The position numbers and the translations under genes are program-made. Below are positions 18,173 through 28,289 of a stretch of 64,000 nucleotides of DNA, one piece after another. Location of the stretch: assembly GCA_021769295.1 (NCBI GenBank), contig JAETTD010000010.1, positions 1-64,000 on the forward strand, given 5' to 3'. The notes under the pieces were generated by a model, which was given only the letters and a program-made list of their open reading frames with translations, made no database searches and was not told the DNA's origin. Each line of letters opens with the position of its first letter. The first letter of the stretch is position 1. The DNA is from Bacillota bacterium. GTDB taxonomy: Bacteria; Bacillota; Clostridia; Peptostreptococcales; Anaerovoracaceae.

Positions 18173-18478
18173 ATGCGTATAAAGAAAGACGATACGGTGG
18201 TAGTAATCACCGGTAAGGATAAAGGCAAGACCGGTAAAGTTCTCAAAGCTATGCCAAAGGAAAATAAAGTAATCGTACAGGGCGTAAATATGCAGACAAA
18301 GCATGCAAAAGCTACACAGAAGGCTGCTGCGGAAATCAAGCATATGGAAGGTCCTATCGACGTTTCAAACGTAATGCTTTATGACACCAAGACAAAGCAG
18401 GGAACAAGAGTAGGCTACAAGATTGAGAACGGTAAAAAAGTAAGAGTTGCAAAGAAAACAGGCAACGTAATAGATTAG
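18173..18478 (+). CDS. rplX: 50S ribosomal protein L24
   Basis: 101 residues with the KOW motif [15 protein letters not shown] and [10 protein letters not shown]. Assembly initiator for the 50S subunit. Confidence 0.97.
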   Translation: MRIKKDDTVVVITGKDKGKTGKVLKAMPKENKVIVQGVNMQTKHAKATQKAAAEIKHMEGPIDVSNVMLYDTKTKQGTRVGYKIENGKKVRVAKKTGNVID

Positions 18479-18495
18479 GAAAGGAGGAGAGAATT

Positions 18496-19038
18496 TTGAC
18501 AGCAAGATTAAAGACAATGTATGATGAACAGGTTTTCGGCGCATTAAAGGAAAAATTCCAGTACAAAAATGTTATGGAAGTTCCTAAGCTGGAAAAAGTT
18601 ACAATAAATATGGGTCTTGGCGAAGCTAAAGACAACGCAAAAGTTATGGAATCCGCAGTTGAAGAAATCGGATTGATAACAGGACAGAGACCTGTTGTGA
18701 CAAAGGCTAAAAAATCAATAGCTAACTTCAAAGTCAGACAGGGAATGCCTGTAGGCGCAAAAGTAACCCTGAGAGGGGAAAACATGTATGAATTTGTTGA
18801 CAAGCTTTTCAACATCTCCCTTCCGAGAGTAAGAGACTTCAAGGGCGTTAGCAAGAACTCCTTTGACGGCAGAGGAAACTATTCAATGGGTATCAAAGAA
18901 CAGTTAATCTTCCCGGAAATCAACTACGATAAGGTTGATATGATTAAAGGTATGAACATTGTATTTACAACTACGGCTAAGACTGACGAAGAAGCTCAGG
19001 CACTGCTTGAACTCCTCGGAATGCCGTTTGAGAAATAG
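18496..19038 (+). CDS. rplE: 50S ribosomal protein L5
   Basis: 180 residues. The start is TTG at 18496, supported by AAGGAGGAGA upstream and the conserved N terminus ([12 protein letters not shown]); the next ATG would remove the first seven residues. [13 protein letters not shown] and [18 protein letters not shown] are diagnostic. Confidence 0.97.
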   Translation: MTARLKTMYDEQVFGALKEKFQYKNVMEVPKLEKVTINMGLGEAKDNAKVMESAVEEIGLITGQRPVVTKAKKSIANFKVRQGMPVGAKVTLRGENMYEFVDKLFNISLPRVRDFKGVSKNSFDGRGNYSMGIKEQLIFPEINYDKVDMIKGMNIVFTTTAKTDEEAQALLELLGMPFEK

Positions 19039-19047
19039 GAGGGAATC

Positions 19048-19233
19048 ATGGCAAAAACATCTCTCAAAGTAAAGCAGCAGAGAAAACCTAAATATTCAAC
19101 TCGTGCATATACAAGATGCAGACTTTGCGGAAGACCTCATGCTGTATTGAGAAAATACGGCATCTGCCGTATCTGTTTCAGAGAGCTTGCATATAAAGGA
19201 GAAATTCCTGGCGTAAGAAAAGCAAGCTGGTAA
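19048..19233 (+). CDS. rpsN: 30S ribosomal protein S14, zinc-binding type (S14Z)
   Basis: 61 residues with two CxxC pairs (CRLCGRPH and CRICFRELA), the zinc-ribbon form of S14 typical of Gram-positives. Ends in KASW. Confidence 0.97.
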   Translation: MAKTSLKVKQQRKPKYSTRAYTRCRLCGRPHAVLRKYGICRICFRELAYKGEIPGVRKASW

Positions 19234-19258
19234 TATAAAAGAAAGGAGAAATACTGTA

Positions 19259-19657
19259 ATGACAATGACAGATCCTATAGCGGATATGCTAACGAGAATC
19301 AGAAACGCCAATACTGTAGGACACGAAACTGTTGAGATTCCGGCATCCAATATGAAAAAAGCGATTGCTGAAATCTTAAAAGCAGAAGGCTACATTGCGG
19401 ATTTCGAAGTTATAGATGATAACAAGCAAGGCATAATCAAAGTCACAATGAAGTACGGTGCAAACAAGGAAAAGGTCATCAGCGGAATCAAAAAGATTTC
19501 CAAACCGGGCCTTAAGAAATATGCAAAAGCCGGCGAAATTCCAAGAGTTTTAGGAGGCCTCGGCATCGCAATCATCTCCACATCAAAGGGAGTTATCAGC
19601 GATAAAGAAGCAAGACGCCTTGGAATCGGCGGTGAAGTAATCTGTTATGTATGGTAG
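19259..19657 (+). CDS. rpsH: 30S ribosomal protein S8
   Basis: 132 residues; [16 protein letters not shown] and the C-terminal [16 protein letters not shown] are standard. In other bacteria S8 autoregulates the spc operon. Confidence 0.97.
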   Translation: MTMTDPIADMLTRIRNANTVGHETVEIPASNMKKAIAEILKAEGYIADFEVIDDNKQGIIKVTMKYGANKEKVISGIKKISKPGLKKYAKAGEIPRVLGGLGIAIISTSKGVISDKEARRLGIGGEVICYVW

Positions 19658-19669
19658 GAGGAACGAAAA

Positions 19670-20212
19670 ATGTCAAGAATTGGTAGAAAACCTGTAGTTG
19701 TTCCTGCCGGCGTAGAGGTAACGGTAGATGCAAACAATGTAGTTACCGTTAAAGGCCCTAAGGGACAGTTATCAGAGCAGATAAGCAAACTTATAAAAGT
19801 AGAAGTTGCAGACGGCGTTGTAAACGTTACAAGAGAAAGCGACCAGAGGGAGCATCGTTCACAGCACGGTCTTGCAAGAACTTTGATAAACAACATGGTT
19901 ACAGGCGTTACGGCAGGCTTCGAAAAGAAGATGCAGCTTGTAGGTGTTGGTTATAAGGCAGAGAAAAAGGGTAAGACCCTCGTGTTGAACCTTGGATATT
20001 CACATCCTGTAGAACTGGAAGATCCGGAAGGAATCACCACAGAATGTCCTTCAGCAACGGAAGTTGTAGTAAAAGGTACTGATAAGGCGCTTGTAGGAAA
20101 CTATGCAGCAAACATCAGAGCATGGAGAAGACCTGAACCTTATAAGGGAAAAGGTATCAAGTATGCTGATGAAGTTATTCGCAGAAAAGAAGGAAAGACC
20201 GGCGCTAAGTAA
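19670..20212 (+). CDS. rplF: 50S ribosomal protein L6
   Basis: 180 residues; [15 protein letters not shown] and the C-terminal [20 protein letters not shown] are diagnostic. Confidence 0.97.
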   Translation: MSRIGRKPVVVPAGVEVTVDANNVVTVKGPKGQLSEQISKLIKVEVADGVVNVTRESDQREHRSQHGLARTLINNMVTGVTAGFEKKMQLVGVGYKAEKKGKTLVLNLGYSHPVELEDPEGITTECPSATEVVVKGTDKALVGNYAANIRAWRRPEPYKGKGIKYADEVIRRKEGKTGAK

Positions 20213-20232
20213 TAGAAAGGAGTGAAGTGAAA

Positions 20233-20598
20233 ATGGCTAAAGAAAGCAGAAATGACAGACGTGTCAAAAGACATGAAAGAGTAAGAAAAAACCTTTATGG
20301 AACTCCTGAAAAACCGAGACTTTGCGTTTACAGATCCAACAAAAATATTTCTGCACAGATTATAGATGACGTAAACGGAACCACCTTGGTTGCCGCATCT
20401 TCTCTGGACAAGGAATTAAAAGCAGAAGTTGGTTACGGTGGAAACAAGGAAGCTGCAAAGAAGGTAGGAGCAGCCCTGGCAAAGAGAGCTCTTGAAAAGG
20501 GTATTGAGGAAGTTTGCTTCGACAGAGGCGGATTCTTATATCACGGAAGAGTTGCAGAGTTGGCAGAAGGCGCTCGTGAAGGCGGATTAAAATTCTAA
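20233..20598 (+). CDS. rplR: 50S ribosomal protein L18
   Basis: 121 residues binding 5S r[23 protein letters not shown] and the C-terminal [12 protein letters not shown] are diagnostic. A GTG exists six bases upstream, but AAAGGAG is correctly spaced for the ATG at 20233. Confidence 0.96.
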   Translation: MAKESRNDRRVKRHERVRKNLYGTPEKPRLCVYRSNKNISAQIIDDVNGTTLVAASSLDKELKAEVGYGGNKEAAKKVGAALAKRALEKGIEEVCFDRGGFLYHGRVAELAEGAREGGLKF

Positions 20599-20614
20599 CA
20601 GGAGGAAATAAGGA

Positions 20615-21118
20615 ATGCGTAATATCATTGATGCATCCAAGCTGGACTTAAAATCAACTATCGTTAATATAAGAAGAGTTGCAAAGACAGTTAAGGGCGG
20701 CAGAAACATGAGATTCAGCGTAACCGTGGTAGTCGGCGACGAAAACGGTCATGTAGGCGTTGGCCTCGGAAAATCTCAGGAAATCCCTGAAGCTGTAAGA
20801 AAAGCTGAAGAAGATGCAAAGAAGAATTTAATATACGTTCCTACAGTAGGAACAACTGTACCACACAGAAACATCGGAGTTTTCGGAGCAGGCAGAGTTT
20901 TAATCATGCCGGCTGCACAAGGTACAGGAGTTATCGCAGGTTCATCAGTACGTACCGTACTTGAAGCTGCAGGTATCAGAGACGTTAGAGCTAAATCCAT
21001 CGGCTCCAACAACACAGGCAACATGGCTTATGCTACAATCGAAGGCCTTAAAGGCATGATGACAGTAGATAAGGTTGCTAAGCTGAGAGGCAAGACTAAG
21101 GAAGAAATCTTAGGATAG
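20615..21118 (+). CDS. rpsE: 30S ribosomal protein S5
   Basis: 167 residues; [20 protein letters not shown] and [19 protein letters not shown] are characteristic of S5, a decoding-fidelity protein. Confidence 0.97.
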   Translation: MRNIIDASKLDLKSTIVNIRRVAKTVKGGRNMRFSVTVVVGDENGHVGVGLGKSQEIPEAVRKAEEDAKKNLIYVPTVGTTVPHRNIGVFGAGRVLIMPAAQGTGVIAGSSVRTVLEAAGIRDVRAKSIGSNNTGNMAYATIEGLKGMMTVDKVAKLRGKTKEEILG

Positions 21119-21131
21119 GAGGAAACGCAAA

Positions 21132-21311
21132 ATGGCAAAAATGATTAAAATCACTTTAACTAAGAGCACAATCGGCGCTTCCCCTAAGCAGAGAAAAGTT
21201 GTTGAAGCGCTTGGACTTAAAAAGATGCACCAGACAGTAGAATTGGCAGACACTCCGCAGACTCGCGGCGCTGTTGCCAAAGTTGCGCATCTTGTAACTG
21301 TGGAAGAATAA
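21132..21311 (+). CDS. rpmD: 50S ribosomal protein L30
   Basis: 59 residues, found by reading the gap between rpsE and rplO. It starts [15 protein letters not shown], contains [18 protein letters not shown] and ends [10 protein letters not shown], a complete L30. GGAGG lies just upstream of the ATG. Confidence 0.96.
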   Translation: MAKMIKITLTKSTIGASPKQRKVVEALGLKKMHQTVELADTPQTRGAVAKVAHLVTVEE

Positions 21312-21324
21312 GGAGGTGCCATAG

Positions 21325-21765
21325 ATGAAATTACATGAATTAAAAGCACCAAAGGGAGCAACAAAGGCACCTAAGAGAAAGGGCCGCGGTACCGCAACAG
21401 GTCAGGGCAAAACTGCCGGAAGAGGTATGAACGGTCAGAATTCAAGATCAGGCGGCGGCGTTCGTCTGGGATTTGAAGGCGGACAGATGCCTTTATACAG
21501 AAGATTGCCTAAGAGAGGATTTACCAATATCTGGGCAAAAGAATATGCAATAGTTAATGTTGAGGACTTGAATAAGTTTGAAGCGGGCACCGTAGTTACC
21601 CAGAGCACCTTGGAAGAAGCAGGCATGTTAAAGCAGGTAAAAGACGGAATCAAGGTTCTCGGACAGGGAACATTAAACGTGGCTTTGACAGTTAAGGCTG
21701 ATAAATTCAGCAAGACCGCTGTAGAAAAGATTGAAGCTGCAGGAGGAAAGGCAGAGGTGATTTAG
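21325..21765 (+). CDS. rplO: 50S ribosomal protein L15
   Basis: 146 residues; [20 protein letters not shown] and the glycine-rich [19 protein letters not shown] are typical. One base separates its stop from secY. Confidence 0.97.
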   Translation: MKLHELKAPKGATKAPKRKGRGTATGQGKTAGRGMNGQNSRSGGGVRLGFEGGQMPLYRRLPKRGFTNIWAKEYAIVNVEDLNKFEAGTVVTQSTLEEAGMLKQVKDGIKVLGQGTLNVALTVKADKFSKTAVEKIEAAGGKAEVI

Positions 21766-21766
21766 T

Positions 21767-23047
21767 ATGGGTATGCTGAAGACGATTGCTCAGGCATGGA
21801 AAGTTGCAGAAATCAGGTCGAAGATGATTTTCACCCTGTTGATGCTGGTTGTTTTCCGTATAGGTTCCAATATACCTGTACCGAATATCAACAGAACTGT
21901 TTTGGACCAGATGTTCACAGGTGAAGCCGGATTACTGGATTTGTTTGATTTGTTCTCCGGTGGAGCATTCAGTAACTTTACGATTTTTGCATTGAGTATT
22001 ACACCATACATCACTGCATCGATTATCATTCAGCTACTCACCATGGCGTTCCCGTACTTTCAGCGTTTGGCGCAAGAAGGAACAGAAGGAAGAAAGAAGA
22101 TGGCGCAAATCACTCGCTATCTGACGGTTGTTCTGGGCTTGGTTCAGGCTATAGGACTGACAGTAGGTTTGTTCAGAAAAGCGGTAATAGACAAGAGCGC
22201 ATTTTCAATCATAGTGGTTGTACTCGTATTGACGGCAGGTACCGCATTCCTGATGTGGCTCGGCGAGCAAATTAACGACAAGGGCGTCGGCAACGGTATT
22301 TCACTTATTATCTTTGCAGGTATCGTAGCAAGAATTCCAAGCGGAATCAGAAGCCTTGCTACAAGCGTTGAAGACGGTGCGATTTCAATCGTAACACTGG
22401 TAATATTAGTAGTGGTTGCAGTTCTGGTTGTTGCAGGTGTTGTGCTGATACAGGAAGGTCAGAGAAGAATACCTGTACAGTATGCAAAGAGAGTAGTAGG
22501 AAGAAAAATGTACGGCGGACAGTCGACACATATTCCTATGAAGGTTAACCAGTCAGGTGTTATCCCTATCATCTTTGCACTGTCGATACTTCAGTTTCCG
22601 CTGACGATAACCTACTTCTTCCCGAACTCAGGCTTTACCGCATGGGTAACCAAGTGGTTATCACCTGCAGGTAATCCGGGAGTATGGATTTATGCGGTAC
22701 TGAATGTAGTGCTTATCATAGCGTTTACTTACTTCTACACGGGAGTATCATTCAATCCTAAGGAAGTAGCAAGCAACCTGAAATCCAACGGCGGATTTAT
22801 ACCGGGAATAAGACCGGGCAAAGCGACTGAGGATTATTTGAGCAAGGTAATGTCAAGAATAACGGTTGTAGGTGCGCTTTTCCTTGCACTTATAGCTACA
22901 TTGCCTACTATCATAAGCGTTTTAACTCCGTTACAGATACACTTCGGCGGAACATCACTCTTGATTGCGGTAGGTGTTGCACTTGAAACAGTAAGAGCGC
23001 TTGAAAATCAAATGCTTATGAGAAACTATCAAGGATTTCTTAAGTAG
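21767..23047 (+). CDS. secY: Preprotein translocase subunit SecY
   Basis: 426 residues with about ten membrane helices, forming the protein-conducting channel. Visible landmarks are the plug-region NINRTVLD, the ITASIIIQLLTM segment, the C5 loop (FNPKEVASNLK) and the C-terminal NQMLMRNYQGFLK. Confidence 0.97.
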   Translation: MGMLKTIAQAWKVAEIRSKMIFTLLMLVVFRIGSNIPVPNINRTVLDQMFTGEAGLLDLFDLFSGGAFSNFTIFALSITPYITASIIIQLLTMAFPYFQRLAQEGTEGRKKMAQITRYLTVVLGLVQAIGLTVGLFRKAVIDKSAFSIIVVVLVLTAGTAFLMWLGEQINDKGVGNGISLIIFAGIVARIPSGIRSLATSVEDGAISIVTLVILVVVAVLVVAGVVLIQEGQRRIPVQYAKRVVGRKMYGGQSTHIPMKVNQSGVIPIIFALSILQFPLTITYFFPNSGFTAWVTKWLSPAGNPGVWIYAVLNVVLIIAFTYFYTGVSFNPKEVASNLKSNGGFIPGIRPGKATEDYLSKVMSRITVVGALFLALIATLPTIISVLTPLQIHFGGTSLLIAVGVALETVRALENQMLMRNYQGFLK

Positions 23048-23075
23048 ACCTTAAAAGGTTAAGGGAGATGATAAA

Positions 23076-23723
23076 ATGCTTAGAACAATATTATTAGGAC
23101 CTCCGGGAGCAGGCAAAGGTACTCAGGCGGCCAAGATTGTTGAAAAATATAATATTCCTCACATTTCCACAGGAGATATTTTCAGAGAAAACATCAAAAA
23201 GGGAACAGAGCTGGGAAAGAAAGCTCAGGAATATATGAACAAAGGCGAACTGGTGCCGGATGATTTGGTTATCGAAATAGCAACCACAAGATTGCTCGAA
23301 GATGACTGCGCCAATGGATTTTTGCTTGACGGATTCCCAAGAACCGTATATCAGGCAGAAAAATTGGATGAATTCTTAGCTGCTCACCAGTCAAAGATTG
23401 ATAAAGTACTTGACATATCCGTAGAAAAGGAAGAATTGATGGTTAGACTTACCGGCAGGCGTGTTTGCAAAGCCTGCGGAGCAAGCTACCATGTTGTAAA
23501 CATTCCTCCTAAAAAAGAAGGCGTCTGCGATGTATGCGGCGGTCCTCTGATTCAGAGAGCCGATGATAATGCAGAAACCGTAGCTAACAGGATTGAAGTA
23601 TATGAAGCACAGACAATGCCTTTAATCGAATATTACGAAAAGGCAGGAAACATTGCTCACATCGACGGAGCGACAGGTCTTGAAAATGTATTTGCAGACA
23701 TTGTAAAAGCTCTGGGTGAATAA
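23076..23723 (+). CDS. adk: Adenylate kinase (zinc-lid type)
   Basis: 215 residues catalysing AMP + ATP = 2 ADP. The P-loop is GPPGAGKGTQA, and the AMP site includes HISTGDIFRENI and DGFPRT. The LID carries a four-cysteine zinc site (CKACG and CDVCG), typical of Gram-positives. Confidence 0.97.
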   Translation: MLRTILLGPPGAGKGTQAAKIVEKYNIPHISTGDIFRENIKKGTELGKKAQEYMNKGELVPDDLVIEIATTRLLEDDCANGFLLDGFPRTVYQAEKLDEFLAAHQSKIDKVLDISVEKEELMVRLTGRRVCKACGASYHVVNIPPKKEGVCDVCGGPLIQRADDNAETVANRIEVYEAQTMPLIEYYEKAGNIAHIDGATGLENVFADIVKALGE

Positions 23724-23725
23724 AT

Positions 23726-24472
23726 ATGATCATCATCAAATCAAAGCAGGAAATTGAACTAATGCGTAGCGCCGGCAAGGTGGCAAGCTATATTTTAAAC
23801 GAGCTTAAAGAGATCATTAAGCCGGGGATAGCCACAATTGAGATAGACCGCTTTGTTGAAAAAACCGTCAAAGCGCATAAGATGAAGGCTGCGGAAAAGG
23901 GATACTGCGGATATCCCGCAAGCGTATGTGTTTCCGTAAACGAGGAAGTAGTTCATGGAATTCCGAGCAAAAAAAGAATTCTTAAAGAGGGAGACATCGT
24001 AAGCGTTGACCTTGTGGTAGAATACAAGGGCTATATGGCAGACGCAGCCAGAACTTATGCCGTGGGAAATATAAGCGAAGAAGCAAAGAGGCTGATAGAA
24101 ACGGCCGAAAATGCGTTTTTCGAAGGAATACGGTTTGCTAAAGAGGGCTACAGATTATCGGATATTTCAAATGCGATACAGAATACGGTAGAAGGCGAAG
24201 GCTTCGGAGTTATAAGGGATTTCGTCGGTCACGGAATAGGAAGCGACATGCACGAAGACCCTCAGATTCCAAATTACGGAAAGCCCGGCAAAGGTCCGAG
24301 ACTGCAAAGCGGAATGACCCTTGCAATAGAGCCCATGATTACGCAGGGCTCCTATGAGGTGGATGTTCTGCAGGATGACTGGACGGCCGTTACCGTAGAC
24401 GGCAAGTTGTCTGCGCATTATGAAAACACTGTTGTAATAACTGATGGTGAGCCGGAAGTGCTTACCCTGTAA
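23726..24472 (+). CDS. map: Type I methionine aminopeptidase
   Basis: 248 residues removing initiator methionine. Metal ligands are visible in VSVDLVVEYKGYMADAA, DFVGHGIG, LAIEPMI and HYENTV. It begins 2 bp after adk. Confidence 0.97.
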   Translation: MIIIKSKQEIELMRSAGKVASYILNELKEIIKPGIATIEIDRFVEKTVKAHKMKAAEKGYCGYPASVCVSVNEEVVHGIPSKKRILKEGDIVSVDLVVEYKGYMADAARTYAVGNISEEAKRLIETAENAFFEGIRFAKEGYRLSDISNAIQNTVEGEGFGVIRDFVGHGIGSDMHEDPQIPNYGKPGKGPRLQSGMTLAIEPMITQGSYEVDVLQDDWTAVTVDGKLSAHYENTVVITDGEPEVLTL

Positions 24473-24491
24473 TTAAAAAGGAGATGTATTT

Positions 24492-24710
24492 ATGGCGAAA
24501 AAAGACGTCATTGAGGCAATGGGAACTGTTGTAGACGCACAGCCAAATGCGATGTTTAAAGTTAAACTGGACAACGGTTTTGAAGTGCTTGCACACATTT
24601 CAGGCAAAATAAGAATGAACTATATCAGAATTCTTCCCGGCGATAAGGTAAAGGTAGAACTTTCGCCTTACGACCTTACGAGAGGAAGAATCATTTGGAG
24701 AGATAAATAA
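24492..24710 (+). CDS. infA: Translation initiation factor IF-1
   Basis: 72 residues, S1-like OB fold; [22 protein letters not shown] and LTRGRIIWR are diagnostic. Confidence 0.97.
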   Translation: MAKKDVIEAMGTVVDAQPNAMFKVKLDNGFEVLAHISGKIRMNYIRILPGDKVKVELSPYDLTRGRIIWRDK

Positions 24711-24728
24711 AATTCTCTAAAAGCATAA

Positions 24729-24854
<126 letters not shown>

Positions 24855-24987
24855 TTAAATCAATAATGCAGCCTTTGCGCATGACGACCGGGGCAGCGCA
24901 TAAAAAAGGGTTGTTTCAAATTTATTAAGAGAACTTGTCTATATCGCTCCCGGCAAAGCGACGGAAGATAAGGGAAGGAGAAAGAAT

Positions 24988-25362
24988 ATGGCTCGTATAG
25001 CCGGTGTTGACTTACCAAGAGAAAAAAGAGTAGAAATCGGTTTAACCTACATCTATGGTATTGGTAAACCAACTGCACAGGCAATCCTCGAAAAAGCAGG
25101 CATTAACCCTGACACAAGAGTTAAGGACCTGACAGAAGAGGAAGCAGGTGCAATCAGAAAAATCATTGATGCCGAATATGTGGTAGAAGGTGACCTGAGA
25201 AGAGAAGTTTCACTGAACATCAAGAGACTTATGGAAATCGGAAGCTACAGAGGTATCAGACACAGAAGAGGACTTCCTGTAAGAGGTCAGAACACAAAGA
25301 CAAACGCAAGAACTCGTAAGGGTCCTAAGAAGACCGTAGGAAGAAAGAAAAAGGCTAAGTAA
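24988..25362 (+). CDS. rpsM: 30S ribosomal protein S13
   Basis: 124 residues; [21 protein letters not shown] and the basic tail with [15 protein letters not shown] are standard. Confidence 0.97.
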   Translation: MARIAGVDLPREKRVEIGLTYIYGIGKPTAQAILEKAGINPDTRVKDLTEEEAGAIRKIIDAEYVVEGDLRREVSLNIKRLMEIGSYRGIRHRRGLPVRGQNTKTNARTRKGPKKTVGRKKKAK

Positions 25363-25377
25363 AGGAGGTAGGAAATA

Positions 25378-25776
25378 ATGGCTAAAACTGTTAAAAAAGC
25401 AGTAAGAAAGAAGAGAAGAGAACGTAAGAACATTGAAAAAGGCCAGGCACATATCCAATCCACCTTTAACAATACTTTAGTTACTCTTACAGATATGGAG
25501 GGCAATGCACTTTCATGGTCAAGCGCAGGTTCCCTCGGATTTAAAGGTTCAAGAAAATCAACTCCGTTCGCAGCTCAGATGGCAGCAGAAGAAGCAGCCA
25601 AAGGCGCAATGGAACACGGTTTAAAGACTGTAGAAGTTTATGTAAAAGGTCCTGGTTCCGGAAGAGAAGCAGCTATCAGAGCGCTTCAGACTGCAGGTCT
25701 TGATATCACCATGATTAAGGATATCACACCTATCCCGCACAACGGATGCAGACCGCCAAAGAGAAGAAGAGTCTAA
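25378..25776 (+). CDS. rpsK: 30S ribosomal protein S11
   Basis: 132 residues; [16 protein letters not shown] and the C-terminal [18 protein letters not shown] are diagnostic. Confidence 0.97.
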   Translation: MAKTVKKAVRKKRRERKNIEKGQAHIQSTFNNTLVTLTDMEGNALSWSSAGSLGFKGSRKSTPFAAQMAAEEAAKGAMEHGLKTVEVYVKGPGSGREAAIRALQTAGLDITMIKDITPIPHNGCRPPKRRRV

Positions 25777-25795
25777 GAAAGGAGGAGTAATTTAG

Positions 25796-26416
25796 ATGTC
25801 AAGATATACAGATGCAAACTGCAAATTATGCAGAAGAGAAGGTCAAAAGCTTTTCTTGAAAGGCGAAAGATGCTACAGCAGCAAGTGTGCTATTGAAAGA
25901 AGAAATTACGCTCCTGGACAGCACGGTCAGGCAAGAAAGAAACAGACAGACTACGGCTTGCAGCTTCGTGAAAAGCAGAAAGCAAAGAGATTCTACGGAA
26001 TGCAGGAAACTCAGTTCAGAAACCTCTTTGACAAGGCTGCAAAGAAGCAGGGTAAGACCGGTGAAAACCTGATGATTCTGCTCGAAACAAGACTGGATAA
26101 CGTGGTATTCAGACTTGGTTTTGCCGCTTCAAGAAAGGAAGCAAGACAACTTGTAACTCACGGCCACTTTACCGTTAACGGAAAGAAAGCTAACATTCCT
26201 TCACAGGAACTGAAAGCAGGAGATGTTATCAAGGTTAAGGAAAAGAGCCAGAGCTCACCTAAGTTCAAGGAAATTAAAGAAATGTCAATTACAGTTCCTT
26301 CATGGATGACTGTAGATGTTGATAAATTAGAAGGTAAAGTCGTTGCTATGCCAAGAAGAGAAGACATAGACACTCCAATTGCAGAGCATTTAATCGTCGA
26401 ATTGTATTCCAAGTAA
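25796..26416 (+). CDS. rpsD: 30S ribosomal protein S4
   Basis: 206 residues; [18 protein letters not shown] and the S4 RNA-binding domain ([19 protein letters not shown]) are present. The N-terminal CKLC indicates the zinc-binding form. Confidence 0.97.
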   Translation: MSRYTDANCKLCRREGQKLFLKGERCYSSKCAIERRNYAPGQHGQARKKQTDYGLQLREKQKAKRFYGMQETQFRNLFDKAAKKQGKTGENLMILLETRLDNVVFRLGFAASRKEARQLVTHGHFTVNGKKANIPSQELKAGDVIKVKEKSQSSPKFKEIKEMSITVPSWMTVDVDKLEGKVVAMPRREDIDTPIAEHLIVELYSK

Positions 26417-26520
26417 GAACCTATCAAGGGTCGGGTAGTATTTACTTCGTAAATCTCCACCCTCAGACCCTTGACAGAAGCTTTTTACGGGTTATAAGCA
26501 AGCTTAAACCCGTAATAGTA
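26417..26520 (+). other. Two stacked hairpins between rpsD and rpoA
   Basis: TCAAGGGTC near 26424 pairs with GACCCTTGA near 26466, with inner GTA/TAC-rich pairing (ATTTAC/GTAAAT); a second hairpin pairs ACGGGTT with AACCCGT (about 26488-26515). Neither has a T tract. A processing site or attenuation element is plausible. Confidence 0.5.
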
Positions 26521-26558
26521 CGGTACTTCTAAACTTGGAATGAAAGGGAGGGTTTTGA

Positions 26559-27503
26559 GTGATAGAAATCGAAAAACCAACAATCAATAAGTTCATTGAT
26601 GAAGACGGATGTTATGGCAAATTTGTTGTAGAACCTCTGGAAAGAGGTTACGGCACAACATTAGGGAACGCTCTGAGAAGAATTCTTCTGAGCTCCCTTC
26701 CGGGTGCAGCTGTTACATCTGTAAAAATCGACGGAATACTTCATGAGTTCTCAACAATACCGGGAGTAAAAGAAGACGTTACAGAAATCATATTAAACTT
26801 AAAGAAGCTTGCTGTCAGATTAGAAAGCGAAAGCACCAAAAGAGCGATAATAAATGCCGTGGGACCTAAAGAGGTAACTGCCGCAGATATTATCGGAGAT
26901 TCGGATATGGAAATCTTCAACCCTGATTTGCATATCGCAACTCTTGAGGAAAATGCTACCCTTGTAATGGAAATCAACCTTGCAAGAGGCAGGGGTTACG
27001 TTCCTGCAGAGCAGAATAAAAATGAGAGCACACCGATTTCAGTGATTCCGGTGGATTCCATTTATACGCCTGTAAGAAAGGTAAACTTTACGGTTGAAAA
27101 TACCAGAGTAGGTCAGGTTACAGACTATGACAGACTTGTATTGGAAATTTGGACGGACGGCTCTATCACTCCTGAAGAAGGAGTTTCAATCGGAGGCAAG
27201 ATAATGCAGGAACATTTGAACCTGTTTATCCAGCTCACTGATACTACGGATGCCATGGAAATCATGGTTGAAAAGGAAGAAGACCAGAAAGAAAAAGCTC
27301 TTGAAATGACTATTGAAGAACTGGAACTTTCGGTTCGTTCTTTCAACTGCCTCAAGAGAGCGGCTATCAACACTGTTGAAGAGCTTACTCAGAAGACAGA
27401 AGATGATATGATGAAAGTCAGAAATCTCGGAAAGAAATCTCTTGACGAAGTAAAAGCAAAATTGGAAGAATTAGGGCTTGGACTTAAGCCGAGCGATGAT
27501 TAA
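26559..27503 (+). CDS. rpoA: RNA polymerase alpha subunit
   Basis: 314 residues with the N-terminal dimerisation domain ([20 protein letters not shown]), a linker, and the C-terminal domain that binds UP elements ([28 protein letters not shown]). The start is GTG after AAAGGGAGGG. Confidence 0.97.
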   Translation: MIEIEKPTINKFIDEDGCYGKFVVEPLERGYGTTLGNALRRILLSSLPGAAVTSVKIDGILHEFSTIPGVKEDVTEIILNLKKLAVRLESESTKRAIINAVGPKEVTAADIIGDSDMEIFNPDLHIATLEENATLVMEINLARGRGYVPAEQNKNESTPISVIPVDSIYTPVRKVNFTVENTRVGQVTDYDRLVLEIWTDGSITPEEGVSIGGKIMQEHLNLFIQLTDTTDAMEIMVEKEEDQKEKALEMTIEELELSVRSFNCLKRAAINTVEELTQKTEDDMMKVRNLGKKSLDEVKAKLEELGLGLKPSDD

Positions 27504-27526
27504 CTCGCAGAAAGGAGAATCTTAAA

Positions 27527-27868
27527 ATGCCAGGATACAGAAAACTGGGAAGACCTTCTGCTCACAGAAAATCAATGCTGAGAAACCTTGTAACAGATTT
27601 GTTCAGAGAGGGAAGAATCCAGACTACTGATTGCAGAGCAAAGGAAACCAGAAGAGAAGCAGAAAAGCTTATTACGTTGGCAAAGCGCGGTGATCTTCAT
27701 GCAAGAAGACAGGTTTTGGCTTATGTTTTCGATGAAGACGTGGTAACAAAACTGTTTGATGAAATCGCACCGAAATACGCCGATAGAAATGGTGGATATA
27801 CAAGAATTTTAAAATTAGGACCTCGCCAAGGCGACAACGCTGAGGTTGTATTCTTAGAATTAGTATAA
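27527..27868 (+). CDS. rplQ: 50S ribosomal protein L17
   Basis: 113 residues; [20 protein letters not shown] and the closing [17 protein letters not shown] are diagnostic. Last gene of the superoperon. Confidence 0.97.
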   Translation: MPGYRKLGRPSAHRKSMLRNLVTDLFREGRIQTTDCRAKETRREAEKLITLAKRGDLHARRQVLAYVFDEDVVTKLFDEIAPKYADRNGGYTRILKLGPRQGDNAEVVFLELV

Positions 27869-27883
27869 AAAATATAAAGAAAT

Positions 27884-27914
27884 AAAGACGCTTGACAGAT
27901 GTCAGGCGTCTTTT
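27884..27914 (+). terminator. Terminator of the ribosomal superoperon
   Basis: AAAGACGC and GCGTCTTT flank an inner TGACA/TGTCA stem with two loop bases, followed by TTTTATT. Confidence 0.85.
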
Positions 27915-27942
27915 ATTGTGTTTTGCTTGGACTGTTTGTTAG

Positions 27943-28042
27943 ACTGCCGCAAAACTTAAATTTTCTTTTAGTTACGGCATTTTTTGGCTTGCAGAGGAGG
28001 CCAAATTGCCGCAAAACTCATAAGATTCATAAAAGCCGGCAT
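27943..28042 (+). repeat. Hairpin array B: two 62-bp units (TGCCGYAAA family)
   Basis: Palindromes start at 27945 and 28007, exactly 62 bp apart. Unit 1 has TGCCGCAAAACTT, a TTTTCTT centre and TTACGGCATTTT; the linker ends GGCCAAAT just before unit 2. Same orientation as array C. Confidence 0.85.
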
Positions 28043-28176
28043 GCCTGTTTTCTGATAACCGTACTTCGTCCAATCAAGTATACAATTATATATTTTAAAG
28101 AATTTTAAAGGCTAAACTTAAAAAAATAAAGTAAAAAAGCCAATAAATTAAAAAAGTGAGCAATCCCGTCAAACCA

Positions 28177-28205
28177 TTGACATTTCAACGTTTGAGCAGT
28201 AAACT
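28177..28205 (+). promoter_or_regulatory. Sigma-A promoter of the decarboxylase operon
   Basis: TTGACA (28177-28182), 17-bp spacer, TAAACT (28200-28205), about 85 nt upstream of the first gene. The interval 28043-28176 holds only AT-rich DNA. Confidence 0.7.
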
Positions 28206-28289
28206 CCAAGCAAATAAAACAGTTGATACGATTAAAATCAGTGGAAGTGACTTAATAAAGTAAAGCCATTTTTGAAGTGGAGGATATTC

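Noticed and set aside
27899..28108. 69-codon ORF after rplQ
   Set aside because: It begins in the terminator and runs through hairpin array B with no Shine-Dalgarno site.
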